From an uncultured Ruminococcus sp. (GTDB lineage: Bacteria > Bacillota > Clostridia > Oscillospirales > Ruminococcaceae): a stretch of DNA of 6,856 bases. A model generated the notes under the pieces. That model had not been told where the DNA came from. It ran no database searches and was given only the letters and a program-made list of their open reading frames with translations. The stretch spans positions 1 through 6,856 of the forward strand of contig CAMCOJ010000113.1 in assembly GCA_945876405.1 (NCBI GenBank), read 5' to 3'. Below, piece after piece: positions 1 to 5,358 of this stretch; the first letter of the stretch is position 1, and every line of letters starts with the position of its first letter. The position numbers were made by a program, and so were the translations under genes.

Positions 1-128
1 GACATACTTTAATGGTATACTCTAATCAACAGATAAAACGTTACCCGTAAAAATCTATCGAAAGGAGCAGTTATTGTTTATAGTTACAGATGATATACAG
101 ATAAAAAACAATTCTATTTTCATATTTA

Positions 129-164
129 AAAAGCGGGCAGTATTACGGGACTGTTCGTTTTTTA
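129..164 (+). terminator. Rho-independent terminator of a plus-strand gene left of the window
   Basis: An 11-bp stem (131-141 with 150-160, including three G-U pairs in RNA) closes an 8-base loop and runs into a T tract at 158-163. The orientation is plus, so it would end a transcript entering from the left. It faces the minus-strand terminator at 200-231, giving a convergent arrangement. No coding tail before it can be identified with confidence: all three plus frames stop within the first 50 bases. Bases 1-128 hold nothing else I can name. Confidence 0.6.
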
Positions 165-199
165 TTTTCATTATAAAATGTAAACCTTAAAATAGTTTT

Positions 200-231
200 A
201 AAAAAATTCCGCCTGAACATTCAGACGGAAT
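200..231 (-). terminator. Rho-independent terminator of the EamA transporter gene
   Basis: Read on the minus strand, a 12-bp stem (206-217 with 220-231, one G-U wobble) is followed at once by a run of seven U from the A tract at 200-206. It begins about 12 bases after the stop codon at 243-245, the usual position for a factor-independent terminator. Confidence 0.85.
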
Positions 232-242
232 AAAATTTTGTT

Positions 243-1148
243 TCAGTATATTTTTTCATTTGAACCTGTATTCAGAATTATTATTGCAGCAAATATCAGA
301 ATCATACCGGCCATCTTCAATGGAGTAAATTCTTCGTGAAAAAATACAGCTCCGGTAATGGCCGCCACAAACGGTTCTGCTGTAGCAAGAACAGACGCCT
401 TTCCGGCATCTGTTTTCTCCAGACCCTTAGTATAAAGAAGAAAAGGAAGAACCGTACATACTGCAGCCAGTGCTGTTCCACTCACAAGAGTCTTCACCGT
501 AATAAGCATAGTAATACTTTTCATCAATCCTGAAAACGGAACGGAAAACAATGCAGCAACTATAAATGTATATGCTGTTATCGTAACCGGTTTGTATTTT
601 GGAAGCAGATATTTTCCGAAAATGCTGTAAAGAGCATAGCCAAATCCTGAACCCAGCCCGGTGAAAATTACTTTCAGTGAAACACTTTCATTTCCACTGA
701 ATACACCCGTAACCAGTACAAGACCTGCAAGTGTAATAATCAGTGAAATAAACTTTCTGAGTGTTATCTGTTCATCAAAAAGAATCATGGAAAGAATCAT
801 GACAAACACTGGTGAAGTATAGAGCAGCAGAGCAGGTACGGCTGCTCCGCCTGTCAGTTCTATCGTTTTAAAATAACAGAAGTTAAAAAAAACTATGCTG
901 CACACACCTGTTCCGAAAAAAAGAGGCAGATCTTTTAACTTTATCCTAAGTGCCTGTCTGTCTCTTAAAACAAGATACAGTACCATGATAACCGCTGCCA
1001 AAAGAACCCGTACTGAGACAATCTGCATTGATGTAAGTCCGGTTTCCTGCAGATGTCTTACAAACAGCGATATTATTCCCCACAGCACTCCAGCTGTCAG
1101 TATAAACAATGAACTTATCTCATTCACTCTCCTTTGTTTTACGTTCAT
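243..1148 (-). CDS. DMT-superfamily transporter, EamA family (10 membrane helices)
   Basis: The 301-residue protein is almost entirely hydrophobic and has the two-fold EamA architecture. The first repeat spans about residues 12-147 and opens with AGVLWGIISLFVRHL. The second spans about 160-293. The two halves end in related segments, LYTSPVFVMILSMILFDEQIT at 109-129 and the ATAEPFVAAITGAVFFHEEF region at 255-274, which are the conserved helix pair of this family. Length and pattern match the usual 10-helix members of about 300 residues. Such proteins export metabolites, amino acids or drugs across the cytoplasmic membrane; the substrate cannot be read from sequence. The start is uncertain. 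The ATG at 1146-1148 has no visible ribosome binding site, while a good AAGGAG (1129-1134) lies inside the reading frame just before a GTG at 1125-1127 (spacing too short) and before an out-of-frame ATG at 1121-1123. No clear promoter of its own is visible. Confidence 0.9.
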   Translation of the reverse strand: MNVKQRRVNEISSLFILTAGVLWGIISLFVRHLQETGLTSMQIVSVRVLLAAVIMVLYLVLRDRQALRIKLKDLPLFFGTGVCSIVFFNFCYFKTIELTGGAAVPALLLYTSPVFVMILSMILFDEQITLRKFISLIITLAGLVLVTGVFSGNESVSLKVIFTGLGSGFGYALYSIFGKYLLPKYKPVTITAYTFIVAALFSVPFSGLMKSITMLITVKTLVSGTALAAVCTVLPFLLYTKGLEKTDAGKASVLATAEPFVAAITGAVFFHEEFTPLKMAGMILIFAAIIILNTGSNEKIY

Positions 1149-1169
1149 TATATTTTAACCGGATATTAC

Positions 1170-1184
1170 AGGTATATTACACCT
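1170..1184. repeat. Short inverted repeat between the small-protein genes and the EamA gene
   Basis: The minus strand reads AGGTGT-AAT-ATACCT, a 6-bp hairpin with one G-U pair. It overlaps a short direct repeat (ATATTACAGG at 1163-1172, ATATTACACC at 1174-1183). It is weak alone, but it is the third of three inverted repeats in a 134-bp gap. Confidence 0.35.
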
Positions 1185-1202
1185 ATTTTATTTATATTGC
1201 CT

Positions 1203-1234
1203 TGCACATCCGATGACTGCGTCATCTCCGTGCA
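1203..1234. repeat. Compound inverted repeat (imperfect 32-bp palindrome)
   Basis: An outer stem TGCAC/GTGCA (1203-1207, 1230-1234) and an inner stem GATGAC/GTCATC (1212-1217, 1221-1226) are separated by a near-symmetric internal loop (ATCC opposite TCC). The tip is a 3-base loop. On the minus strand the internal loop is GGA facing GGAT, which could form sheared G-A pairs. No U tract follows, so it is not a terminator. It may be a mobile palindromic repeat or an RNA structure between genes; no second copy is present in this window. Confidence 0.6.
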
Positions 1235-1245
1235 GATCGGCACCG

Positions 1246-1273
1246 GTAAACGCAATTTATTTATTGCGTTTAC
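1246..1273. repeat. Perfect 11-bp inverted repeat just after the small-protein operon
   Basis: GTAAACGCAAT (1246-1256) and its exact complement (1263-1273) enclose a 6-base loop. It starts 9 bases beyond the stop codon at 1283-1285. On the plus strand it is followed by TATATTTTTT, so it looks like a terminator for a plus-strand transcript. In the direction of the actual genes there is an A tract before it and no U tract after it. It could still stabilise the 3' end of the small-protein mRNA. Confidence 0.65.
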
Positions 1274-1282
1274 TATATTTTT

Positions 1283-1567
1283 TCAGAATTTTGATCCAAA
1301 TCTCGCATCACTGTATCCCATAACTGAAACCACAATACCTGCCTGACGGGAAAACGCAAAATCTGTAACACATACGAACGGAATCAGACAGGACACCAGT
1401 CCCCAGAATATCACGCCGATAAATCCGAAAAAGCCGAAAAGTGACACGTCATTTTTACTTAAAGCCTTTAGTTCCAGTACAGTATGATTTATTCTGTAAC
1501 GGGTAAGAAAAAATATAACCTTCATTCTCATCCATATGTAATGTGTAACTTTATTTATAACTCTCAT
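1283..1567 (-). CDS. Small membrane protein, unknown family (second of a paralogous pair)
   Basis: I do not recognise the family. The ATG at 1565-1567 is chosen because CGGAGGGG (1575-1582) sits 9 bases before it, directly after the stop of the upstream gene. An ATG nine codons earlier (1592-1594) would overlap that gene and lacks this site. The 94-residue product has a basic N-terminus (MRVINKVTHYIWMRMK) with a hydrophobic patch near residues 17-21, then a strong hydrophobic segment at about 43-67 that probably spans the membrane. The core IFWG (53-56), PF (63-64), CV (66-67), D69, A71 and Q75 recurs in order in the neighbouring upstream protein (IFWG 38-41, PF 47-48, CV 50-51, D53, A55, Q59), so the two are diverged tandem paralogues. 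The gap between the genes is 16 bases, so they are almost certainly co-transcribed. There is no signal-peptidase site and no catalytic motif. Confidence 0.72.
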   Translation of the reverse strand: MRVINKVTHYIWMRMKVIFFLTRYRINHTVLELKALSKNDVSLFGFFGFIGVIFWGLVSCLIPFVCVTDFAFSRQAGIVVSVMGYSDARFGSKF

Positions 1568-1574
1568 GCACTGT

Positions 1575-1582
1575 CCCCTCCG
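1575..1582 (-). promoter_or_regulatory. Ribosome binding site that fixes the start of the second small gene
   Basis: The minus strand reads CGGAGGGG, with GGAGG at 1577-1581 and 9 bases to the ATG at 1565-1567. It lies immediately beyond the TGA of the preceding gene (1584-1586), which suggests translational coupling and argues against the earlier overlapping ATG at 1592-1594. Confidence 0.75.
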
Positions 1583-1583
1583 C

Positions 1584-1847
1584 TCACTGTTCATCTGTAT
1601 CCTGATTCATGAACTCTTTTTCCGCTGCTTTTACTTCATAGAAACGATCCGCCGATGCTATTGCACGCACCTGTGATGCCCAGGCCCAGTCATAAACGCA
1701 GTCAAAAGGAATAAATAAAAAAATCCCCCAGAATATGATTTCAAGAAATGTTAGAAGCCCCATAAAAGAGGGCGGATATTCGTTAAGCTTTTCCAGACAA
1801 TCAATTGTTGATCCGTAACGTCTCATTAAGTAATCGAAAAAATTCAT
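1584..1847 (-). CDS. Small membrane protein, unknown family (first of a paralogous pair)
   Basis: The product has 87 residues and the family is not recognised. The start is well supported: AAGGAGG (1853-1859) lies 5 bases before the ATG, and a strong promoter lies about 50 bases upstream. The N-terminus is polar and charged (residues 1-26). A hydrophobic segment follows at about 28-51, containing IFWG (38-41), then PFDCVYDWAWASQ (47-59). The tail is charged and acidic (67-87, ending DTDEQ). It reads as a single-pass or membrane-associated protein. Compared with the downstream gene, S27, G30, F34, the IFWG block, PF, CV, D53, A55, Q59 and S65 are shared with one single-residue gap, and an RY followed seven residues later by LE also lines up upstream. 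This points to an old tandem duplication. It is the first gene of a two-gene unit, isolated by the gatB terminator upstream. Function is unknown; no enzyme, toxin or lipoprotein motif is visible. Confidence 0.8.
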   Translation of the reverse strand: MNFFDYLMRRYGSTIDCLEKLNEYPPSFMGLLTFLEIIFWGIFLFIPFDCVYDWAWASQVRAIASADRFYEVKAAEKEFMNQDTDEQ

Positions 1848-1893
1848 TGTTTCCTCCTTGTGAATCGCTGGTCTTCATTTCGGGTGGATATAT

Positions 1894-1922
1894 ATTATAA
1901 AATATTTATCCGGAAAATGCAA
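1894..1922 (-). promoter_or_regulatory. Sigma-A-type promoter of the small membrane protein operon
   Basis: The minus strand carries a perfect -10 TATAAT (1894-1899) and a partial -35 TTGCAT (1917-1922, three of six consensus bases), separated by exactly 17 bp. Transcription would start near 1887, giving a leader of about 40 bases before the ATG at 1847. It lies beyond the gatB terminator (1993-2039), so the small genes should be expressed independently of gatCAB. Confidence 0.75.
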
Positions 1923-1923
1923 T

Positions 1924-1953
1924 ACTCTTTAGAGTTACATTTCTATTACATTT
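1924..1953 (-). promoter_or_regulatory. Possible operator: palindrome plus two phased direct repeats upstream of -35
   Basis: Just upstream of the -35 hexamer lie a palindrome ACTCT-TT-AGAGT (1924-1935) and two identical 8-mers, AAATGTAA on the minus strand (1935-1942 and 1946-1953), repeating every 11 bp, one helical turn. That geometry and position suit a dimeric activator or response regulator. The short AT-rich repeats could also occur by chance. Confidence 0.35.
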
Positions 1954-1992
1954 TTCGGAATGTTAATATTCACGGCCTGTTTTTCCCATGAA

Positions 1993-2039
1993 TAAAAAAC
2001 AGCACCAATGGACCGGTTTTGCCGGTATAATGGTGCTGT
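1993..2039 (-). terminator. Bipartite rho-independent terminator of gatCAB
   Basis: On the minus strand, ACAGCACCA (2031-2039) pairs with TGGTGCTGT (1999-2007), a perfect 9-bp outer stem. An inner ACCGG/CCGGT hairpin (2022-2026, 2012-2016) is nested inside it. The outer stem runs into a six-base U tract at 1994-1999. It lies 12 bases after the gatB stop codon. Confidence 0.93.
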
Positions 2040-2050
2040 ATTTATAGTAA

Positions 2051-3514
2051 TTATTTTGCGTTTTCTCTATTGCTGTTTGTTCTATCAAGCCCCTCCGCCA
2101 CAGCCTTATTCACAATCGCAGGGTCGGCTTTTCCTTTAAGTTTCTTCATCACCTGTCCGACGAAAAATCCCAGAATTTTTGTTTCGCCGTTTTTATACTG
2201 GGACACTGCCTTCGGATTTGCACTGATAACAGAACGGACTGTTTCTTCAACAAGACCGGTATCCTCAACCTGCTCAAGCTGGTTTTCCTTAATGAAAGTC
2301 ATTATGTCAAAATCATCACAGGACAGCAGTTTTTCAAAAACCTGTTTACCTGATATTCTTGTTATTTTTCCGCTCTGCACAATATTTATAAACTCCGCAA
2401 ATTTTTCAGGTTTAAGTTTTATATCGCAGGCGTCAGTGTTGGTTTCATTCATGTAATAAAGCACGCCGCTCATAAACCAGAATCTTACCTCCGCAGGAGC
2501 TTCGCAGATTTTTACTGTTTCCTCAAATATATCGGCGAGATTTTTTGAGGCCGAGATTATCTCTGCGTCCTCCTCTGAAAGCTTCATTTCTCTGATAAAG
2601 CGCTCCGCTCTTTCACCGGCAAATTCAGGGCAGATATCATTATAGTGCTGTATCTCTTCCTTTGAAATAACTACCGGCGGAATATCAGGCTCCGGAAAAT
2701 ATCTGTAGTCCTGTGCATTTCCCTTGGAGCGCATCGACATGCTCTGACACTTCACATCATCCCATCGGCGTGTCTCCTGAATTATTGTTCCGCCGTTTTC
2801 AATAACTTCAGTCTGACGCTTCGCCTCATATGCAATGGCGCGTTCAATGGCTCTGAAGGAACTGATATTTTTCATCTCTGTGCGTGTGCCGAATTCAGAA
2901 GCTCCTTCAGATCGTACTGAAAGATTTACATCAGCACGCATGGAGCCTTCCTCCATTTTGCAGTCAGAAATCCCCAGGTATTCAAAAACCGATTTTATCT
3001 TACCCAGAAATGCAGTTACTTCCTCAGCCGTCCGGAAATCAGGTTCGGTTACAATCTCAAGAAGAGGAATTCCGCATCTGTTGTAGTCCATACAGGTTGA
3101 GTTATCCTTTGCAAAATGAATAAGCTTGCCCGCATCTTCTTCCATATGAATTTCATGAATGCGAATTCTTCTGCGTGCTCCCGACTTTGTTTTTATATCC
3201 ACAAATCCGTTCTGTGCGAAGGGAAGATAAAGCTGTGAGATCTGGTATGCCTTCGGCAGATCGGGGTAGAAGTAATTTTTGCGGTCAAATCTGTTATATT
3301 CGTTTATACTGCAGTTAAGTGCCAGCCCTGCTCTTACCGCATACTCAAGTACCTTTTTATTTAATACAGGAAGTGTTCCCGGCATTCCTGTACATACCGG
3401 ACAGCAGTGTGTATTTGGTGCGCCGCCGAATTCCGTTGAGCATGAACAGAAAATTTTTGTCTTCGTCGAAAGTTCAACGTGAGCTTCAAGCCCGATTACA
3501 GTTTCCCACTTCAT
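2051..3514 (-). CDS. gatB: Asp-tRNA(Asn)/Glu-tRNA(Gln) amidotransferase subunit B
   Basis: GatB is the kinase/tRNA-binding subunit of the GatCAB complex in the cytoplasm. It activates the side chain of mischarged Glu-tRNA(Gln) or Asp-tRNA(Asn) with ATP, then transfers ammonia delivered from GatA. The 487-residue length is normal. Family landmarks are all present: GLEAHVEL at 8-15 (E10 and H12 match the metal-site positions of the family); a CxC...CxxC zinc-knuckle pattern at C23, C25, C38, C41; RKNYFYPDLPKAYQISQ at 78-94; the signature DYNRCGIPLLEIVTEPD at 143-159; RADVNLSVR at 193-201; YRYFPEPDIPP at 270-280. The C-terminal helical YqeY-like domain spans about 335-478 and includes GFFVGQVMKKLKGKADP at 449-465. 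The ATG starts one base after the gatA stop, and its ribosome binding site GGAGGTGA (3521-3528) lies inside the end of gatA, so translation is coupled. No defects were seen. Confidence 0.98.
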   Translation of the reverse strand: MKWETVIGLEAHVELSTKTKIFCSCSTEFGGAPNTHCCPVCTGMPGTLPVLNKKVLEYAVRAGLALNCSINEYNRFDRKNYFYPDLPKAYQISQLYLPFAQNGFVDIKTKSGARRRIRIHEIHMEEDAGKLIHFAKDNSTCMDYNRCGIPLLEIVTEPDFRTAEEVTAFLGKIKSVFEYLGISDCKMEEGSMRADVNLSVRSEGASEFGTRTEMKNISSFRAIERAIAYEAKRQTEVIENGGTIIQETRRWDDVKCQSMSMRSKGNAQDYRYFPEPDIPPVVISKEEIQHYNDICPEFAGERAERFIREMKLSEEDAEIISASKNLADIFEETVKICEAPAEVRFWFMSGVLYYMNETNTDACDIKLKPEKFAEFINIVQSGKITRISGKQVFEKLLSCDDFDIMTFIKENQLEQVEDTGLVEETVRSVISANPKAVSQYKNGETKILGFFVGQVMKKLKGKADPAIVNKAVAEGLDRTNSNRENAK

Positions 3515-3515
3515 A

Positions 3516-4991
3516 CTACTTCACCTCCGCAAAATTTTTATGAAAATCCGTCAGTTTCTGATACGCATGAGCAGCATTAAGAACCTTAACATCATCCATT
3601 GCCTTTCCGATAATCTGAACTCCGACAGGCATTCCGCTGCTGTCATTTCCACAGGGAAAAGAAATGGCAGGAAGGCCCGCAAGATTTGCTGAAACTGTAA
3701 AGATATCAGAAAGGTACATTTTCAGTGGATCGTCAAGACTCCTGCCGGACTCAGGTGCGGTATCCGGAGCTGAAGGACAGAGTATAAGATCGTACCTTGA
3801 AAAAATCTCATCAAAGTTCTTCTTTATCTTTGCCCTCACTCCCTGAGCCTTAAGGTAGTACCGGTCATAGTAACCACCGGAGAGAACAAAGGTTCCCAGA
3901 AGAATTCTCTTCTTTACTTCCTTTCCGAATCCCCCGCTTCTTGATGAACTGTAAAGTTCAGAAAGACTGCTGAAGTTTTCGGAACGGTATCCGTATTTTA
4001 CTCCCTCATATCTTGAAAGATTTGAACTCGCTTCTGCGGATGCGATTATGTAGTAAGCAGGAACTGCATATCTGAGAAACGGAAGGGATATTTCTTCCGT
4101 CTCCGCACCGGCATTTTTCAGAACTTCAGCTGCTGCCATTACTTTTTCTGCAACCTCAGAATTAAGTCCGGAACTGATGAAACACTCTCTGGGAATACCT
4201 ATTTTCATGCCCTTCACCTCTCCTGTAAGTGAGGCAAGATACCCCGGAGATTCAGTGTCAAGTGAAGTACTGTCCATAATATCCTTTCCGCTTATAATAT
4301 CCATAATCGCTGCACAGTCTGCTGCATCGCGTGCAACCGGTCCTATCTGGTCAAATGATGATGCATATGCGATAAGTCCAAAGCGTGAAACTATTCCGTA
4401 AGTTGGCTTGAATCCCGTTACTCCGCAGTATGAAGCAGGCAGTCTTACCGAACCGCCGGTATCCGAACCAAGTGCAGCCACAGCCATCTTTCCTGCAACT
4501 GCAGCAGCCGCACCGCCTGATGAACCGCCCGGCACTCTGCTGAGATTCCGGGGATTTCGTACAGGTCCGAAGTACGAAGTTTCAGAAGTACTTCCCATTG
4601 CAAACTCGTCCATATTAAGTTTGCCTATAACCACTCCGCCTGCGGCTTCGAGTTTTTTTATAACCGTCGCATCATAAACCGGCTCAAAATTTTCAAGCAT
4701 TTTTGACGCACAGGTTGTTCTTATTCCCTTTGTGCAGATATTGTCCTTAACTGAAAAGGGAACCCCTGCAAGCGGAGATGTAAGCTCTCCGGATTCAATT
4801 TTTTTCTGCACCTCCGCCGCCCTTTTCAGTGCTTTTTCACGGCAGACTGTTATATATGCATTTATCTTTTCATTGCCCTTTTCCGCTGCATCAAGTACCT
4901 GCTCCGCAGCGGAGACCGCTGTTATTTTACCTGATTTTATTGCTGCACCTGTTTCAAGTGCTGTCATCTCAGAAACCTTCAATTCTCTCAC
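3516..4991 (-). CDS. gatA: Asp-tRNA(Asn)/Glu-tRNA(Gln) amidotransferase subunit A (glutaminase)
   Basis: GatA is the amidase subunit that hydrolyses glutamine and channels ammonia to GatB. The 491-residue protein carries the complete amidase-signature Ser-cisSer-Lys triad: K82 in PFSVKDN, cis-Ser S157 in PGGSSGG (154-160), and nucleophile S181 in GSDTGGSVRLPAS (175-187). The spacings of 75 and 24 residues equal those of the characterised Staphylococcus aureus enzyme (K79, S154, S178). The chosen start is a GTG (4989-4991) whose last bases overlap the gatC stop as GTGA. An in-frame TTG three codons later (4980-4982) is better placed behind AGGGGTGA and could be the real start, giving 488 residues; both leave the fold intact. 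It is the middle gene of gatC-gatA-gatB. Together the three subunits replace glutaminyl- and/or asparaginyl-tRNA synthetase. Confidence 0.98.
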   Translation of the reverse strand: MRELKVSEMTALETGAAIKSGKITAVSAAEQVLDAAEKGNEKINAYITVCREKALKRAAEVQKKIESGELTSPLAGVPFSVKDNICTKGIRTTCASKMLENFEPVYDATVIKKLEAAGGVVIGKLNMDEFAMGSTSETSYFGPVRNPRNLSRVPGGSSGGAAAAVAGKMAVAALGSDTGGSVRLPASYCGVTGFKPTYGIVSRFGLIAYASSFDQIGPVARDAADCAAIMDIISGKDIMDSTSLDTESPGYLASLTGEVKGMKIGIPRECFISSGLNSEVAEKVMAAAEVLKNAGAETEEISLPFLRYAVPAYYIIASAEASSNLSRYEGVKYGYRSENFSSLSELYSSSRSGGFGKEVKKRILLGTFVLSGGYYDRYYLKAQGVRAKIKKNFDEIFSRYDLILCPSAPDTAPESGRSLDDPLKMYLSDIFTVSANLAGLPAISFPCGNDSSGMPVGVQIIGKAMDDVKVLNAAHAYQKLTDFHKNFAEVK

Positions 4992-5281
4992 CCCTGTTCC
5001 ACTGCCTTCGGCACAATAAAGTATTCTTCATTTTTACCCGGTGCATTTTTCAGTATTTCACTGCGGTCATAGGAAGGAGAAACTTCATCTTCTCTCATCA
5101 CATTTTTTAAATCTGAAATATGTGCAGGCGGCCCGGCATCATCTGTATTTATCTGATTAAGAATCTCCATGTATTCCACAATTTCACTAATCTGACTACG
5201 CATTTCTTCAGTTTCACTTTCATCAAGTTTTATACGGCTCAGATTTGCAGCGTACTCAACTGTTTCCTTTGTTATCTGCAT
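4988..5281 (-). CDS. gatC: Asp-tRNA(Asn)/Glu-tRNA(Gln) amidotransferase subunit C
   Basis: GatC is a small protein that wraps around the GatA-GatB interface and stabilises the complex. The 97-residue product matches the usual length of about 95-100. Its N-terminal helical part (MQITKETVEYAANLSRIKL, then a charged helix to about residue 43) and its C-terminal strap (MREDEVSPSYDRSEILKNAP at 62-81, EEYFIVPKAVEQ at 85-96) follow the family pattern (LR-D-V, L-NAP, F-VP). The open frame extends upstream to 5362, but the ATG at 5279-5281 is preferred because AGGAGGAG (5287-5294) precedes it at 7 bases and because upstream codons would run through the terminator at 5313-5348. It is the first gene of the operon and overlaps gatA by 4 bases. 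Confidence 0.96.
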   Translation of the reverse strand: MQITKETVEYAANLSRIKLDESETEEMRSQISEIVEYMEILNQINTDDAGPPAHISDLKNVMREDEVSPSYDRSEILKNAPGKNEEYFIVPKAVEQG

Positions 5282-5286
5282 AAATA

Positions 5287-5294
5287 CTCCTCCT
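5287..5294 (-). promoter_or_regulatory. Ribosome binding site that fixes the gatC start
   Basis: The minus strand reads AGGAGGAG, with 7 bases between GGAGG and the ATG at 5279-5281. It lies about 20 bases beyond the preceding terminator hairpin and decides against the longer upstream open frame. Confidence 0.85.
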
Positions 5295-5312
5295 GTCTGC
5301 ATTTTACGGAAA

Positions 5313-5348
5313 TCAAAAATCCCCCGGCTCCTCAAGGATACCGGAGGA
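5313..5348 (-). terminator. Rho-independent terminator of the zinc-ribbon gene, close to gatC
   Basis: On the minus strand, TCCTCCGG (5341-5348) pairs with CCGGGGGA (5320-5327), 8 bp with one U-G pair. A smaller TCCT/AGGA stem lies inside, and a five-base U tract follows (5315-5319). It lies 10 bases after the stop of the zinc-ribbon gene and only about 31 bases before the gatC ATG. It could be a plain terminator or could leak enough to supply gatCAB. Confidence 0.85.
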
Positions 5349-5358
5349 AAATTTATAA

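Noticed and set aside
1..50. Short plus-strand tail ending in TAA at 48-50 that might be the end of the gene served by the terminator at 129-164
   Set aside because: Only 15 codons are available, with nothing recognisable, and the stop is far from the terminator; it cannot be supported.
74..190. A 38-codon plus-strand frame with a TTG start behind AAAGGAG (61-67)
   Set aside because: The ribosome binding site is good, but the frame runs straight through the plus-strand terminator hairpin and T tract, and the peptide has no recognisable features; probably chance.
1246..1283. Hairpin plus T tract as a plus-strand terminator
   Set aside because: It has the right shape, but no plus-strand gene precedes it. 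Listed as an inverted repeat instead.
1568..1594. Longer version of the second small protein starting at the ATG at 1592-1594
   Set aside because: It would overlap the upstream gene by 11 bases, and the clear ribosome binding site (1575-1582) lies inside the extra nine codons, pointing to the ATG at 1565-1567.
2835..3543. Plus-strand open frames opposite gatB (similar ones lie opposite gatA and the EamA gene)
   Set aside because: They mirror strongly conserved minus-strand genes, lack plausible ribosome binding sites and encode low-complexity peptides typical of antisense shadows.
5282..5358. T-box or other riboswitch upstream of gatC
   Set aside because: The space is too short, and neither a T-box sequence nor any aptamer-like fold is visible; only a simple terminator is present.
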